Counted from the first letter of the stretch, positions 53,190 to 61,374 are shown. The stretch is DNA of 64,000 bases from Nodularia sphaerocarpa UHCC 0038 (GCF_022376295.1 NZ_CP060140.1:2732356-2796355), one strand, 5' to 3'. Translations and numbers: made by a program. The notes: a model not told the origin generated them from the sequence alone.

Positions 53190-53960
53190 GTGGGTTCGGT
53201 TTGTATTGAAATCGTTGAGGGAAATCCCCATCTAAGGTCGTTGCTGGGATGGCACTTGCAGCAGTTGGAATACCGTGTGCATCAAGCCGCCAGCATTTAT
53301 CAAGCAAGGGAAGTGTTTTTGAGTCAACAACCAACACTGGTAATTCTTGATGCCGATTTGCCTGATGGTGATGGTATTGAATTTTGCCGTTGGTTGCATC
53401 GTCAGCAACAGCCTTTAATTTTGATGTTATCAGCTCGTACTAATGAAGCTGATATTGTCGCAGGTTTAAAGGCGGGGGCTGATGATTATTTAAGCAAACC
53501 TTTTGGAATGCAAGAGTTTCTCGCTAGAGTTGAGGCTTTAATTCGCCGTAGACGCACGCCTACTGCACCAGCTTATTTGGATTATGGCAGTTTGCAAATT
53601 GATTTAGTACAGCGCCGGGTTCGTTTCCAAGGTGAGTTCATTGATTTAACGCCGCAAGAATTCAGTTTACTATATGTTTTGGCACAAGCTGGAGGAGTGC
53701 CTCTGAGTCGGTCGGAATTACTGCGTCGTGCTTGGCCTGATGCAATTGATAATCCCCGGACTATTGATACTCATGTTTTATCCCTCCGGAAAAAGGTTGA
53801 ACTTGACCCTCGTCAACCGAGTTTGATTCAAACTATTCGGAATGTGGGATATAGATTTAACATGGAAAGTTTGAAACCCACTGTTCCGCAGTCACCAGCC
53901 CAGTTAACGAAAGAAAGAATCAGTCATCAACGCTCTACAGTTAGTACTCAAAGGACTTAA
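53190..53960 (+). CDS. OmpR/PhoB-type response regulator, possibly NrrA/Rre37-like
   Basis: 256 residues, GTG start. The receiver domain has phospho-acceptor Asp in VILDADLPDGDG, the Ser switch in LMLSAR and Lys in SKPFG. The acidic pocket is IVEGNP, so one of the usual two acidic residues is Gly. The C-terminal winged helix is typical (IDLTPQEFSLLYVLAQAGG, IDTHVLSLRKKVE, IRNVGYRF). The N-terminus (CIEIVEGNPHLRSLLGWHLQ) reminds me of the nitrogen and sugar regulator NrrA/Rre37; this needs a comparison. No kinase nearby. Confidence 0.85.
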   Translation: MGSVCIEIVEGNPHLRSLLGWHLQQLEYRVHQAASIYQAREVFLSQQPTLVILDADLPDGDGIEFCRWLHRQQQPLILMLSARTNEADIVAGLKAGADDYLSKPFGMQEFLARVEALIRRRRTPTAPAYLDYGSLQIDLVQRRVRFQGEFIDLTPQEFSLLYVLAQAGGVPLSRSELLRRAWPDAIDNPRTIDTHVLSLRKKVELDPRQPSLIQTIRNVGYRFNMESLKPTVPQSPAQLTKERISHQRSTVSTQRT

Positions 53961-54001
53961 TAGCAACAAAATTAATTCACATCAAAATGTAAATTCACTA
54001 A

Positions 54002-54772
54002 CTAAATCCATTCTTCGGCGGCTTGGGTTTGGGCTTGAATCAAGCGTTCTCGCAAGTTAATCCAATTAATTTCAGAGGCGACTTGATTTGTGAATAATTG
54101 ACCTTGCTGTAAATATAATAACCGGGTGCAGAATACCTGGGCTAAGTCAAGCTGGTTATTTACCATCAGAATTGTGATTTGATGGGTTTGAGTTAGCTGA
54201 GTTAAGACTTGTATGACATTGGCAGATGTTCCAGCATCTAAGGCAGATGTTGGCTCATCTAATAATAAAACTTTGGGTTGGATAATTAAAGCACGAGCGA
54301 TCGCTACTAATTGTCTTTGTCCCGCAGAAAGTTGTAATTCGGTTCTTCCCAACCATTCACCAGGAATGTGCAGTTTTTCTATCCAGTGGTCAATTCTTTG
54401 TTGAATTGTCTGTGGAGGTAAACCACGCAAAACTAAAGGATAAGCTAAAGCCTGCTGGACTGTCATTCCTAACAGTTTGGATTCTTGTAATACCAGTGTT
54501 ATCTCCTGGCGTAGCTGTATAGTCGGAATTTGGCTATACTCTTGATTTTCGAGATAAATTTTGCCTCTGCTGGGTTCACTAAGGCGATTAATTAGGCGCA
54601 GTAATGAGGTTTTACCAGCACCGGATGGTCCGACAATGGCAAGGCGATCGCCTGGAAATACCTCAAAGGAGATATCCTGTAATATGGGATATCCCTGAAG
54701 CTGGGCTTTCAGCTTGGCAGACAATTTAACTTGTTCTAGTTTTAGTTGGGCTGTTGTCGTGTGATTCTCCAA
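54002..54772 (-). CDS. ABC transporter ATP-binding protein
   Basis: 256 residues with Walker A GPSGAGKTSL, Q-loop LVLQESKLLG, signature LSAGQRQLVAIARAL (Ala in place of the first Gly), Walker B VLLLDEPTSALD and a final Asn in place of the H-loop His (ILMVNNQLDLA). The start is TTG at 54772; no better start with a ribosome site is visible. No permease adjoins. Substrate unknown; it resembles phosphate- or iron-type export/import ATPases. The Asn at the H-loop may reduce hydrolysis. Confidence 0.88.
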   Translation of the reverse strand: MENHTTTAQLKLEQVKLSAKLKAQLQGYPILQDISFEVFPGDRLAIVGPSGAGKTSLLRLINRLSEPSRGKIYLENQEYSQIPTIQLRQEITLVLQESKLLGMTVQQALAYPLVLRGLPPQTIQQRIDHWIEKLHIPGEWLGRTELQLSAGQRQLVAIARALIIQPKVLLLDEPTSALDAGTSANVIQVLTQLTQTHQITILMVNNQLDLAQVFCTRLLYLQQGQLFTNQVASEINWINLRERLIQAQTQAAEEWI

Positions 54773-54798
54773 GTTTTATCGGGGAGTGGGGAGTAAAG

Positions 54799-54869
54799 AA
54801 TTTTGGATTTTGGATTTGCGATTTTAGATTGCAGTCTAATCCAAAATCTAAAATCTAAAATCTAAAATT
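54799..54869. repeat. Second copy of the AT-rich hairpin repeat
   Basis: TTTTGGATTTTGGATTTGCG and its inverted partner AATCCAAAATCTAAAATCTA, closely matching 43236-43312. The right end overlaps the stop region of the membrane protein gene. Confidence 0.85.
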
Positions 54870-55422
54870 GATTGACTAATGCTGTAGTTATAGTCCAAGC
54901 ATCTATTAATAACAGTAGCAGGGTGAATACTAACAAAGTTAAGTACATCCACGGTTGTGCTAATGGGCGTACATCTGTTGTATTGATGCCTGTTTTTGTT
55001 TCGACTATTTTCACTAACCGGGAAAAGCCGGCTACACGCATTGGTAATAAATACGCTTTGCCATCCTGACTGAGAAAATAATACACGAGTCCGCCTTGAC
55101 CAGTGGAACGCGGTTTTAGTTCTTTGACATCTAACCAAGGTAATGTCCAACCTTTGCGAAAAAAGCGGGGAACCCAGACCGGGTATGTAACTTGAATGCT
55201 TTGGTCATCGACTATGACTCGCTCAGTTAAGACTGCATATAAGCCGATAAAGCCTATACTAATTCCTATCCACAAGAATTTCGGCGGTACTGGTGCTTCT
55301 GTTACCTGGGCTAAAAATGGTAATGGGACGGTAAGTGCTATATATAGACTCAGTAGTGTGATCCGAATTAACGGAGACAGACGAAAAACCGATGTGGGAA
55401 TGTTGGTTGATGTTGCTGTCAC
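54862..55422 (-). CDS. Membrane protein with PH-like domain, function unknown
   Basis: About 186 residues from GTG 55422. The frame is open to a TTG at 55521, but that stretch is written by a dispersed CTCTGCGCCTCTGTGGTTCG repeat and is unlikely to be protein. Two N-terminal helices (RITLLSLYIALTVPLPFLA and FLWIGISIGFIGLYAVL), a soluble beta domain (RVIVDDQSIQVTYPVWVPRFF, WTLPWLDVKELKPRS, YLLPMRVAGFSRLVKIVE) and a C-terminal helix (YLTLLVFTLLLLLIDAWTI). The middle part resembles bacterial PH domains. Start uncertain. Confidence 0.65.
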   Translation of the reverse strand: MTATSTNIPTSVFRLSPLIRITLLSLYIALTVPLPFLAQVTEAPVPPKFLWIGISIGFIGLYAVLTERVIVDDQSIQVTYPVWVPRFFRKGWTLPWLDVKELKPRSTGQGGLVYYFLSQDGKAYLLPMRVAGFSRLVKIVETKTGINTTDVRPLAQPWMYLTLLVFTLLLLLIDAWTITTALVNQF

Positions 55423-55548
55423 GGCTGAAGTAGGGGTTTTTGTTGGTTTAGGGAAAACGAACCACAGAGGCGCAGAGGACACAGAGAAATTAAGACAGGA
55501 CTTACGCAAAATCTCTCTCAAACCCTCCTTTCTTCTCCCAAGGTGAGA

Positions 55549-55633
55549 CGCTACGCGGTAAGCGAAGCTATGCCGTAGGCTTTACGTGTTCTTCGCTCCT
55601 TCTCCCAAAGGGAGAGGCTAGCGCCAACGTGGT
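55549..55633. repeat. Dispersed palindromic repeats upstream of the membrane protein gene
   Basis: A copy of the 39-base GCTACGCGG element (55549-55587), then CTTCTCCCAAAGGGAGAGGC and TAGCGCCAACG. The second motif recurs near 35161-35192 and, partly, at 10486-10503. Confidence 0.8.
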
Positions 55634-55667
55634 TCATTCTTTTATGGCGTTTTTTTGTGGAAGCGCC

Positions 55668-56438
55668 TTATGCAAAGCTGGAGTCTAAATTGGGGGGAAT
55701 ATCTTGAATGCGTCCGGGTCCAATGGCGCTGAGTGCTTCTCTGAGGGAAATATCGCCAGTGTATAAGGCTTTTCCGACAATTACACCTTTTACTCCTTGC
55801 ATTTCTAAGCCTAATAGACTCAATAAATCGGTGACAGAACTGACTCCCCCAGAGGCTATGATGGGTATGGATATTGCACTCGCAAGTTCTCTTAAGGCTT
55901 CTAAGTTGGGACCAATGAGTGTACCGTCACGATGGATATCTGTGTAGATGATGGCTGCTGCACCTAATTCTTGCATTTGTACGGCTAGTTGGGTTGCTAA
56001 AACTTCGGAGGTTTCTAACCAACCACGTGTTGCGACTAATCCGTTACGCGCATCTATCCCTATGATAATCTTTTCGGGAAATTCTTGACAGAGTTCTTGG
56101 ACTAATTGGGGTTGTTCTACGGCTACAGTCCCCAGAATTGCCCACTGTACTCCTAAATTAAATACTTGTTCGACGCTGGTGCGATCGCGCAATCCTCCAC
56201 CAATTTCAATGGGTATTGATATGGCTTGAGCGATCGCCTCAATTGCCTTTAAATTTACTACTTTACCTGCTTTTGCACCATCTAGATCAACTAAATGTAA
56301 TCTGGTAGCACCTTGGTCAACCCACTGTTTGGCAATTTCTACTGGGTTTTCACTAAAAATTTGCGATCGCTCGTAGTCTCCTTGATAAAGTCTGACACAG
56401 CGTCCTTCTAATAAGTCAATTGCTGGAATTACGTCCAT
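55668..56438 (-). CDS. hisA: Phosphoribosylformimino-5-aminoimidazole carboxamide ribotide isomerase
   Basis: Histidine biosynthesis enzyme, a TIM barrel of 256 residues. MDVIPAIDLLEGRCVRLYQGDY with the catalytic Asp8, HLVDLDGAKAG, IGGGLRD, TDIHRDGTLIGPN with the second Asp, and IASGGVSSV. ATG at 56438. Stands apart from other his genes, as is normal in cyanobacteria. Confidence 0.97.
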   Translation of the reverse strand: MDVIPAIDLLEGRCVRLYQGDYERSQIFSENPVEIAKQWVDQGATRLHLVDLDGAKAGKVVNLKAIEAIAQAISIPIEIGGGLRDRTSVEQVFNLGVQWAILGTVAVEQPQLVQELCQEFPEKIIIGIDARNGLVATRGWLETSEVLATQLAVQMQELGAAAIIYTDIHRDGTLIGPNLEALRELASAISIPIIASGGVSSVTDLLSLLGLEMQGVKGVIVGKALYTGDISLREALSAIGPGRIQDIPPNLDSSFA

Positions 56439-56535
56439 TTATTTATTCCCTATATCATAAATTATCGAAAAAGTCAATTTGGAAATATTTAACCACAGAT
56501 AAACACAGATGAACACAGATGAAGATATGGAGTGG

Positions 56536-56829
56536 TTAATTTTTCATTTTTAATTCTCTAATGGCTTGGGCGAAACCCACTACCAGCAAAATGTTAGCAA
56601 GGGTTAAAAAGACTTCTGCACCCCCATGTAACCAATCTACGTCAGCCAAGGAAACACCATAATTTAATTGAGCGTAAATTGCTGCCGGGATGGTAATGGC
56701 AACAAATACCAGCGTGCCGTAAAATCCATATAGGGCTAAACGTGGCATTTGTGGACTACGGCTAATAAACCACAAGAAACCTAAGTAGGGAAACAAGGAA
56801 AGCACAAATAGGGTTTCTTTCGATATCAT
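56536..56829 (-). CDS. DUF3593 membrane protein
   Basis: 97 residues, about three membrane helices (TLFVLSLFPYLGFLWFISRS, GTLVFVAITIPAAIYAQLN, VFLTLANILLVVGFAQAI). The pattern is that of DUF3593, present in cyanobacteria and chloroplasts. Its start overlaps the end of the DUF2499 gene by four bases (ATGA), so the two are translated together and probably form one complex. Function unknown. Confidence 0.85.
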   Translation of the reverse strand: MISKETLFVLSLFPYLGFLWFISRSPQMPRLALYGFYGTLVFVAITIPAAIYAQLNYGVSLADVDWLHGGAEVFLTLANILLVVGFAQAIRELKMKN

Positions 56830-57176
56830 GATTTTGATTCGATAGGTTGGGCTGTGACAGTATTAGTTGTGGTATCTTCTTCTGGTTTAGTCGAACGCCA
56901 AATCAAGACCGCAGCCGCCCATAGTGTAAAATTACCAATTAATGTCATCGCAGCTTGCAGTGTTACTAGCCATTCTAGAGATGCAGGATTGTCGAAATAA
57001 TGCCAGGTACAGGCACACATCGCACTCACTAAAGCTGGTAACATGGCTAGAGATAATCCCCACCATCTGCGATTACCAGTGAGTTCGCCGTAAGTCCAGA
57101 TTAACCAAATGGCGACAATCCACTCAATAACGCTCGAAACGTGAATAATCCAGGTGGGAATGGAAAGGGCGTGCAT
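56826..57176 (-). CDS. DUF2499 membrane protein
   Basis: 116 residues with helices at WIIHVSSVIEWIVAIWLIW, WWGLSLAMLPALVSAMCAC and TLIGNFTLWAAAVLIW, then a polar tail. MHALSIPTWIIHVSSVIEW and CACTWHYFDN are hallmark DUF2499 sequences. Coupled to the DUF3593 gene; both have plastid homologues, which points to a thylakoid role. Divergent from csaB. Confidence 0.88.
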   Translation of the reverse strand: MHALSIPTWIIHVSSVIEWIVAIWLIWTYGELTGNRRWWGLSLAMLPALVSAMCACTWHYFDNPASLEWLVTLQAAMTLIGNFTLWAAAVLIWRSTKPEEDTTTNTVTAQPIESKS

Positions 57177-57217
57177 AAGTAATACAAAATTCAGTAATTT
57201 AAATTTATCAATTTAAC

Positions 57218-58258
57218 ATGGCAAAGATGCGGGCGTTATTGTCTGGGTATTACGGTAAAGGTAATGGTGGTGACGAGGCTTTATTGGCGACGCTTTTGCA
57301 AATGTTACCATCTGATGTGACTCCTGTGGTGCTTTCGGGCAATCCAGAGGAAACGCGCGATCGCTATGGTGTGGAATCTCACAATCGCATGAAGATTTTA
57401 CCTGTAATCCAAGCTCTGCGTTCTTGCGATACCTTCATTTGGGGCGGTGGGAGTTTAATTCAAGATGTCACCAGCACTATTAGTCCATTTTATTATGGGG
57501 GGCTGATGATATTGGCTCAGAAAATGGGTTTGAAAACTATAGCTTGGGCGCAAGGTATCGGCCCCTTAGTTCGTCCCCAAACTCGCAAGTTGGCACAACA
57601 CTCCTTCGGATATTGTAGCAGAGTTAGTGTGCGCGATCGCTCTAGCGCTGCTTTATTAGCTAATTGGAAAATTCCTTGTTTACTTGCGCCTGACCCAGTT
57701 TGGGCATTAGAAAGCAAGCCAGTCCCAGGACTTTGGGATTTACCAGCGCCGAGAGTTGCCGTTACTCTGAGGAATCATCCCCAACTGACTGAAAAACGTT
57801 TAGCAAACTTGACTCGCGCTTTAGTAGACTTTCAGAAAGCGACCCAAGCCTTTATTTTGCTGTTACCATTTCAGAAAAGTGAAGATTTAGCGATCGCCCA
57901 AGCAATTCAACCCCAATTACCAGATGTCAGCAAAATTCTGCTTTTAGAAGACCCGCAATTATTAAAAGGTGTTTATAAAGGTGTAGAAATGGCAATTGGG
58001 ATGCGTCTGCACAGCTTAATCATGGCTGCGGCTGAAGGTTGTCGCTGTTTCGCCCTCAGTTATGACCCCAAAGTAAACCGGCTCATGGAAGATTTACAAA
58101 TGCCTGGGTGGGATTTGGCAAGTTTACCAGATGACCCTAATATAATTAGTAGAACTTGGATAGAACATTATGCCAATGGTGATCCGCTATCATCTGACCA
58201 AATTCAGTCTTTAGTAGATCGCGCTTTAATGCACCGCGACGTTTTGAACATAGAGTAG
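57218..58258 (+). CDS. csaB: Polysaccharide pyruvyl transferase CsaB
   Basis: 346 residues. Adds pyruvate ketal to a cell-wall or surface polysaccharide, often for S-layer attachment. ALLSGYYGKGNGGDEALLATLL at the start, FIWGGGSLIQDVTS, IAWAQGIGPL and the late AIGMRLHSLIMAAAEGC match the family. Downstream genes are unrelated. A second ATG three codons in is possible. Confidence 0.92.
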   Translation: MAKMRALLSGYYGKGNGGDEALLATLLQMLPSDVTPVVLSGNPEETRDRYGVESHNRMKILPVIQALRSCDTFIWGGGSLIQDVTSTISPFYYGGLMILAQKMGLKTIAWAQGIGPLVRPQTRKLAQHSFGYCSRVSVRDRSSAALLANWKIPCLLAPDPVWALESKPVPGLWDLPAPRVAVTLRNHPQLTEKRLANLTRALVDFQKATQAFILLLPFQKSEDLAIAQAIQPQLPDVSKILLLEDPQLLKGVYKGVEMAIGMRLHSLIMAAAEGCRCFALSYDPKVNRLMEDLQMPGWDLASLPDDPNIISRTWIEHYANGDPLSSDQIQSLVDRALMHRDVLNIE

Positions 58259-58366
58259 TCACTTTGCGTCTACATCTGTGGTTCATTATTTCGGCGTTGG
58301 TGAATTAAGATATGGATTTGTTTCACGCCAAGGCGCAAAGTCGCAAAGAAGAAGATTTGATTAAAC

Positions 58367-58763
58367 TTAAATCTCAGGTAATGAACAAACACCCTCTGTG
58401 TTAAATATTGTATCCCAAAATTCTGTTTCTTGAAATTGATTTTGTTGTTTTAAACAAATTGCATAATAAAGCTGTCTTGTAGTCAATAAGCAATATTTGT
58501 TTTCTTTAGCTTTAGCCATTTCAATACAATTAGCTGGAAATGGTTCTTTGCGCTGTTCAAGGGAAACATTACAATACATATTAGCAATAAGTATACCTTT
58601 TCTCTCCTTTGGGTTATCACTAAAAAGTGCATCTCTTACCCATTGGTCTAGCTGGCGTACATCTTTATAGTGATAAAGATTTAGTTCTACCTTTAATTTC
58701 TAATATATTTATGATGTTGAAAATATCGAAGAAAGGCTGTAAAGTGCCTGAGATAGAAGTCAT
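58367..58763 (-). pseudogene. PD-(D/E)XK-type nuclease-like gene broken by a one-base frameshift
   Basis: From ATG 58763 the frame reads MTSISGTLQPFFDIFNIINI and LEIKGRTKSLSL, then stops at TAA. One base over it continues KDVRQLDQWVRDALFSDNP, GILIANMYCNVSLEQRKEPF and CLLTTRQLYYAICLKQQ to a stop at 58367. Joined, this is a compact domain of about 130 residues whose LEIKG fits the E-x-K of the nuclease core followed by QLDQWV and GILIAN. An extra T near CACTATAAAG explains the break. It may be the C-terminal module of a once longer protein. Confidence 0.6.
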
Positions 58764-58911
58764 AAAGTTTATTTTTCCTTATTTTTAAGCTTATTAGTAC
58801 ATTATCTAGCAGTATATATAATATAGATATGTGATTTCAACTAATATTCTGTAAATTTTAAAATCCTATGTAATAGGTATGATTGCTATAGATATGACTT
58901 AATAAATTGAA

Positions 58912-59232
58912 CTAGAGGATAGAGATTTCTTTATAATCACAAAGTTCAGTGGTATTGATAATAGAACAAATTTTATCAACTTGTGTCCGAATTTTTGGCC
59001 ATGAAGTTGACAGTAAAACCACAATTGCAATTTGACGTTCGCTCAAATTCTGTTGATAACGCAAATTCTGATCCGTTGTAACAAGTATTTGATATCCTTT
59101 ATTTTCAGCAGCTTTTCGTAAATCTCCATTTGATAAATTAGACCATCCTTCTTCATAAGCTGTTGTTACAGAATGATATGTTAAATATTTTCGTAGTGGT
59201 ACTGGAGTTCCCTGATCAAAAATAATTTTCAT
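58912..59232 (-). CDS. DUF5615 PIN-like toxin
   Basis: 106 residues. KIIFDQGTPVPLRKYLTYHSVTTAYEEGW and the later ILVTTDQNLRYQQNL carry the PIN-like acidic residues Asp6 and TTDxN. DUF5615 proteins are the usual partners of DUF433 antitoxins. It follows the DUF433 gene with a two-base gap. Appears intact. Confidence 0.85.
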   Translation of the reverse strand: MKIIFDQGTPVPLRKYLTYHSVTTAYEEGWSNLSNGDLRKAAENKGYQILVTTDQNLRYQQNLSERQIAIVVLLSTSWPKIRTQVDKICSIINTTELCDYKEISIL

Positions 59233-59234
59233 AT

Positions 59235-59450
59235 CTAAGCAGCTAATGCTTCAAGCTCATAATTAAGTACAGCTTCAATTTGTGATCTTTGCACAGGTGG
59301 AAACCACTCCAAAAATTCATCTACTGTTGCACCATCGCGCAAATTTTCAAATAATGCAGTCACCGGAACTCTTGTTCCTCGAAATACCCATGCTCCACTT
59401 ACTTTATCAGGTTGTCTTTCTATTGCATCTAAAGTTTCCCATCCCTTCAT
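59235..59450 (-). CDS. DUF433 antitoxin
   Basis: 71 residues. RQPDKVSGAWVFRGTRVPVTALFENLRDGATVDEFLEWFP is the standard DUF433 winged-helix signature, ending with EAVLNYELEAL. It precedes the DUF5615 toxin as in other such pairs and should bind DNA to repress its own operon. Confidence 0.88.
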   Translation of the reverse strand: MKGWETLDAIERQPDKVSGAWVFRGTRVPVTALFENLRDGATVDEFLEWFPPVQRSQIEAVLNYELEALAA

Positions 59451-59844
59451 GACTGATTCCTCCTTGGTAAATGGAAAAGTTACACTTGCATCAATTATAA
59501 ACTAGCAATTGTCAGAATCAGGATATCCAGGATTTAAGGATTTACAGGATAAACATTTTGTAGGGTGTGTCAGATTCGATGATTTGGTAATAATGAAGAG
59601 ATTTTCAACATCTGACGCACCGGCTGATGATTTTTTGTCTGCATCAGGATTTACAGGATTTAAGGATTTTGTAGGTTGTGTCAGATTGGAGAATATCGTG
59701 CTTATGCTTATGATTGGAAAATATTTCCCAAGATATCTGATTTAGTATTTCAACCTATGTCAAAAATTTGAATCAGATGAATTTAAAAATTAAAAAGCCC
59801 GCTAATCTTTGATGTAAAGACTAGCAGGCAGGGTCTTTTGTCTA
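59451..59844. other. Intergenic region with CAGGATTTAAGGATTTACAGGAT-type repeats
   Basis: No gene supported. Two degenerate copies of TCAGGAT-CAGGATTTAAGGATTT followed by GTAGGKTGTGTCAGATT occur about 130 bases apart (59515-59573 and 59643-59688). A 78-codon frame over them is an artefact of the repeat. The tRNA-Pro terminator occupies the end. Confidence 0.6.
59792..59829 (-). terminator. Intrinsic terminator of tRNA-Pro
   Basis: On the minus strand GCCTGCTAGTCTTT pairs with AAAGATTAGCGGGC (two wobble pairs) around a five-base loop, followed by TTTTT. It lies 15 bases past the tRNA 3' end. Confidence 0.9.
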
Positions 59845-59918
59845 TCGGAGCGGCGGGATTCGAACCCACGACCTCCACTACCCCAAAGTGGCGCGCTACC
59901 AAGCTGCGCTACGCCCCG
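59845..59918 (-). tRNA. tRNA-Pro (anticodon GGG)
   Basis: A complete 74-base cloverleaf. Acceptor arms CGGGGCG/CGCTCCG with discriminator A, D-arm with AGCTTGGTAGC, anticodon stem CCACT/AGTGG around loop TTGGGGT (anticodon GGG), and T-arm GTGGGTTCGAATCCCGC. The CCA end is not encoded. Reads CCC and CCU. Confidence 0.95.
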
Positions 59919-59969
59919 TCTCCGAATTATCATTGTACTGCAAAGTTTTAAAATAATCAAGGGGTTAAT

Positions 59970-60335
59970 TTAAAAAACTTTCAGCATCCCAGATGCTTGT
60001 AGTAATTCTGGTACTGCGGCAGCTTCCCATTTGCCTTCTACGCCTCTTCCTGTATTCAAAATCAAGCGCAAACTGTAGGCGTGAGCATAGCCTTCTACTT
60101 CTAGCCATAATAAGTCGCTTTCGGCTTCACAGGCAATTTTTTCTTCTTCCATTAATTCAGATGCGAGTTGTTTCATGGTGTCTGCTAACTGTGCAAGGAG
60201 TCTGCAAAAATCATTTAACTCGGCTTCTGTTAATTCTATTGCCCAATCTTCTGTTCCTATTAATCCTTTGAATTCGGGTGCGTTGGGGTTCCAGCCAATT
60301 CTCCAACCTAGTCCGCTTTTGATTAAATGTTCCAT
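59970..60335 (-). CDS. DUF1818 family protein
   Basis: 121 residues, soluble. SGLGWRIGWNPNAPEFKGLIGTEDWAIELTEAELNDF and the C-terminal FSLRLILNTGRGVEG-like YSLRLILNTGRGVEGKWE followed by AVPELLQA are those of DUF1818, conserved in cyanobacteria and plastids. Function unknown. ATG at 60335. Downstream of rpoZ and the exported protein, same strand. Confidence 0.87.
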   Translation of the reverse strand: MEHLIKSGLGWRIGWNPNAPEFKGLIGTEDWAIELTEAELNDFCRLLAQLADTMKQLASELMEEEKIACEAESDLLWLEVEGYAHAYSLRLILNTGRGVEGKWEAAAVPELLQASGMLKVF

Positions 60336-60387
60336 TTTAAACGCAAAGGGGCGCGGAGGTTAACGCAAAGGGGCGCAGAGAGGTTTT

Positions 60388-60975
60388 TTATTTGAGAAGT
60401 TCAGCGCCGCCTGTTTGGGGTAGCTGTGGTTTGTTGGGTGTGGGTGTTGTTTCGGGTGTGGGTTTTTGGGTGTTTTGAGGGTTGGGATTGAAGATGTCGG
60501 CTAAAACTTGGACTAGGGCGTTTCTTTGGTGGCGGTTGAGGCGGGAAATGGCAGCGCGATCGCCTTCTATCGGATTCTGTCTTAATGTATCATTACCAGG
60601 ATAGGACTCGTGATATATAATTTCGTTCGCGTCTAAATAATCAGCCAGAGTTAGTTTCCAATCTAGGCGATAGTTAGGGGTGCGTCCTTTTCTATAAATG
60701 TGATAGATAATTAGGCGACTGGCTAAGGTGTTGTTTTCGGCAACTTGTCCTGTATCTTTACTGATATATTTATTTTCTCTGGGCAGGTCGGGCAATTGCT
60801 GATATACTTTTTGCCAAATGTCTCCTGGGCTAATTCTTTGAGCAAATGCCGGGTGAATTCCAAATACTTTTTTTGGGATTAATTTATGATCTTTCCCTGA
60901 ACTCAATAGAATTGCACCCACTACGATAAATGCAGTGAGTGTTTGCCCAGGTTTAAACGATAAATTCTTGCTCAT
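60388..60975 (-). CDS. Exported protein of unknown function downstream of rpoZ
   Basis: 195 residues from ATG 60975, just after AGGTGAGG; an in-frame TTG at 61011 overlaps rpoZ and is less likely. A basic N-terminus and hydrophobic helix (LTAFIVVGAILLSS) look like a signal or anchor. The mature part has IWQKVYQQLPDLPRENKYIS, RLIIYHIYRKGRTPNYRLDWKLTLADYL and a low-complexity Pro/Thr/Asn tail. Not recognised. Probably in an operon with rpoZ, 22 bases apart. Confidence 0.7.
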   Translation of the reverse strand: MSKNLSFKPGQTLTAFIVVGAILLSSGKDHKLIPKKVFGIHPAFAQRISPGDIWQKVYQQLPDLPRENKYISKDTGQVAENNTLASRLIIYHIYRKGRTPNYRLDWKLTLADYLDANEIIYHESYPGNDTLRQNPIEGDRAAISRLNRHQRNALVQVLADIFNPNPQNTQKPTPETTPTPNKPQLPQTGGAELLK

Positions 60976-60997
60976 CCTCACCTGTGCAGAAGTCTGA

Positions 60998-61237
60998 TTA
61001 TAGTTCGCCAATGATTTCTGGTTGAGTCAGTTCATCGGACATTTCGATAATTGCCCTCAGCACTGGCTTCATCATTACATCTTCTGATGGGTTATCAAAG
61101 TCTTCATAACGCCGACGCTTGGCGCGGTTCGCCACTTGAACTGTAATGCGGTAGCGATTTGAAGCTGCACTAATCAAATCCTCAGCACGGTACATGATTT
61201 GAGATTGAGTCGTCTCGAACTTAGAACGCTTTAGCAT
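60998..61237 (-). CDS. rpoZ: RNA polymerase omega subunit
   Basis: 79 residues. IMYRAEDLISAASNRYRITVQVANRAKRRRYEDF with the downstream MMKPVLRAIIEMSDEL is the omega signature as found in cyanobacteria. Omega aids core assembly and primary sigma recruitment. ATG at 61237. Confidence 0.95.
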   Translation of the reverse strand: MLKRSKFETTQSQIMYRAEDLISAASNRYRITVQVANRAKRRRYEDFDNPSEDVMMKPVLRAIIEMSDELTQPEIIGEL

Positions 61238-61374
61238 AGTTAATGGTTCATGAGGTCATCCCCCAGTTTAGCAGCACTGAGAGTTTATTGCTTGGTATTT
61301 TTGTTTCTGTTGATAGAGGCTGGCAGTTTTTTTTGACCTTATAAGTGGGATATAGCGGTTATCAGTTAAGAAGA

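Noticed and set aside
59509..59745. 78-codon frame with an internal repeat
   Set aside because: It translates the known-type CAGGATTTAAGGATTT DNA repeat; no ribosome site or family resemblance.
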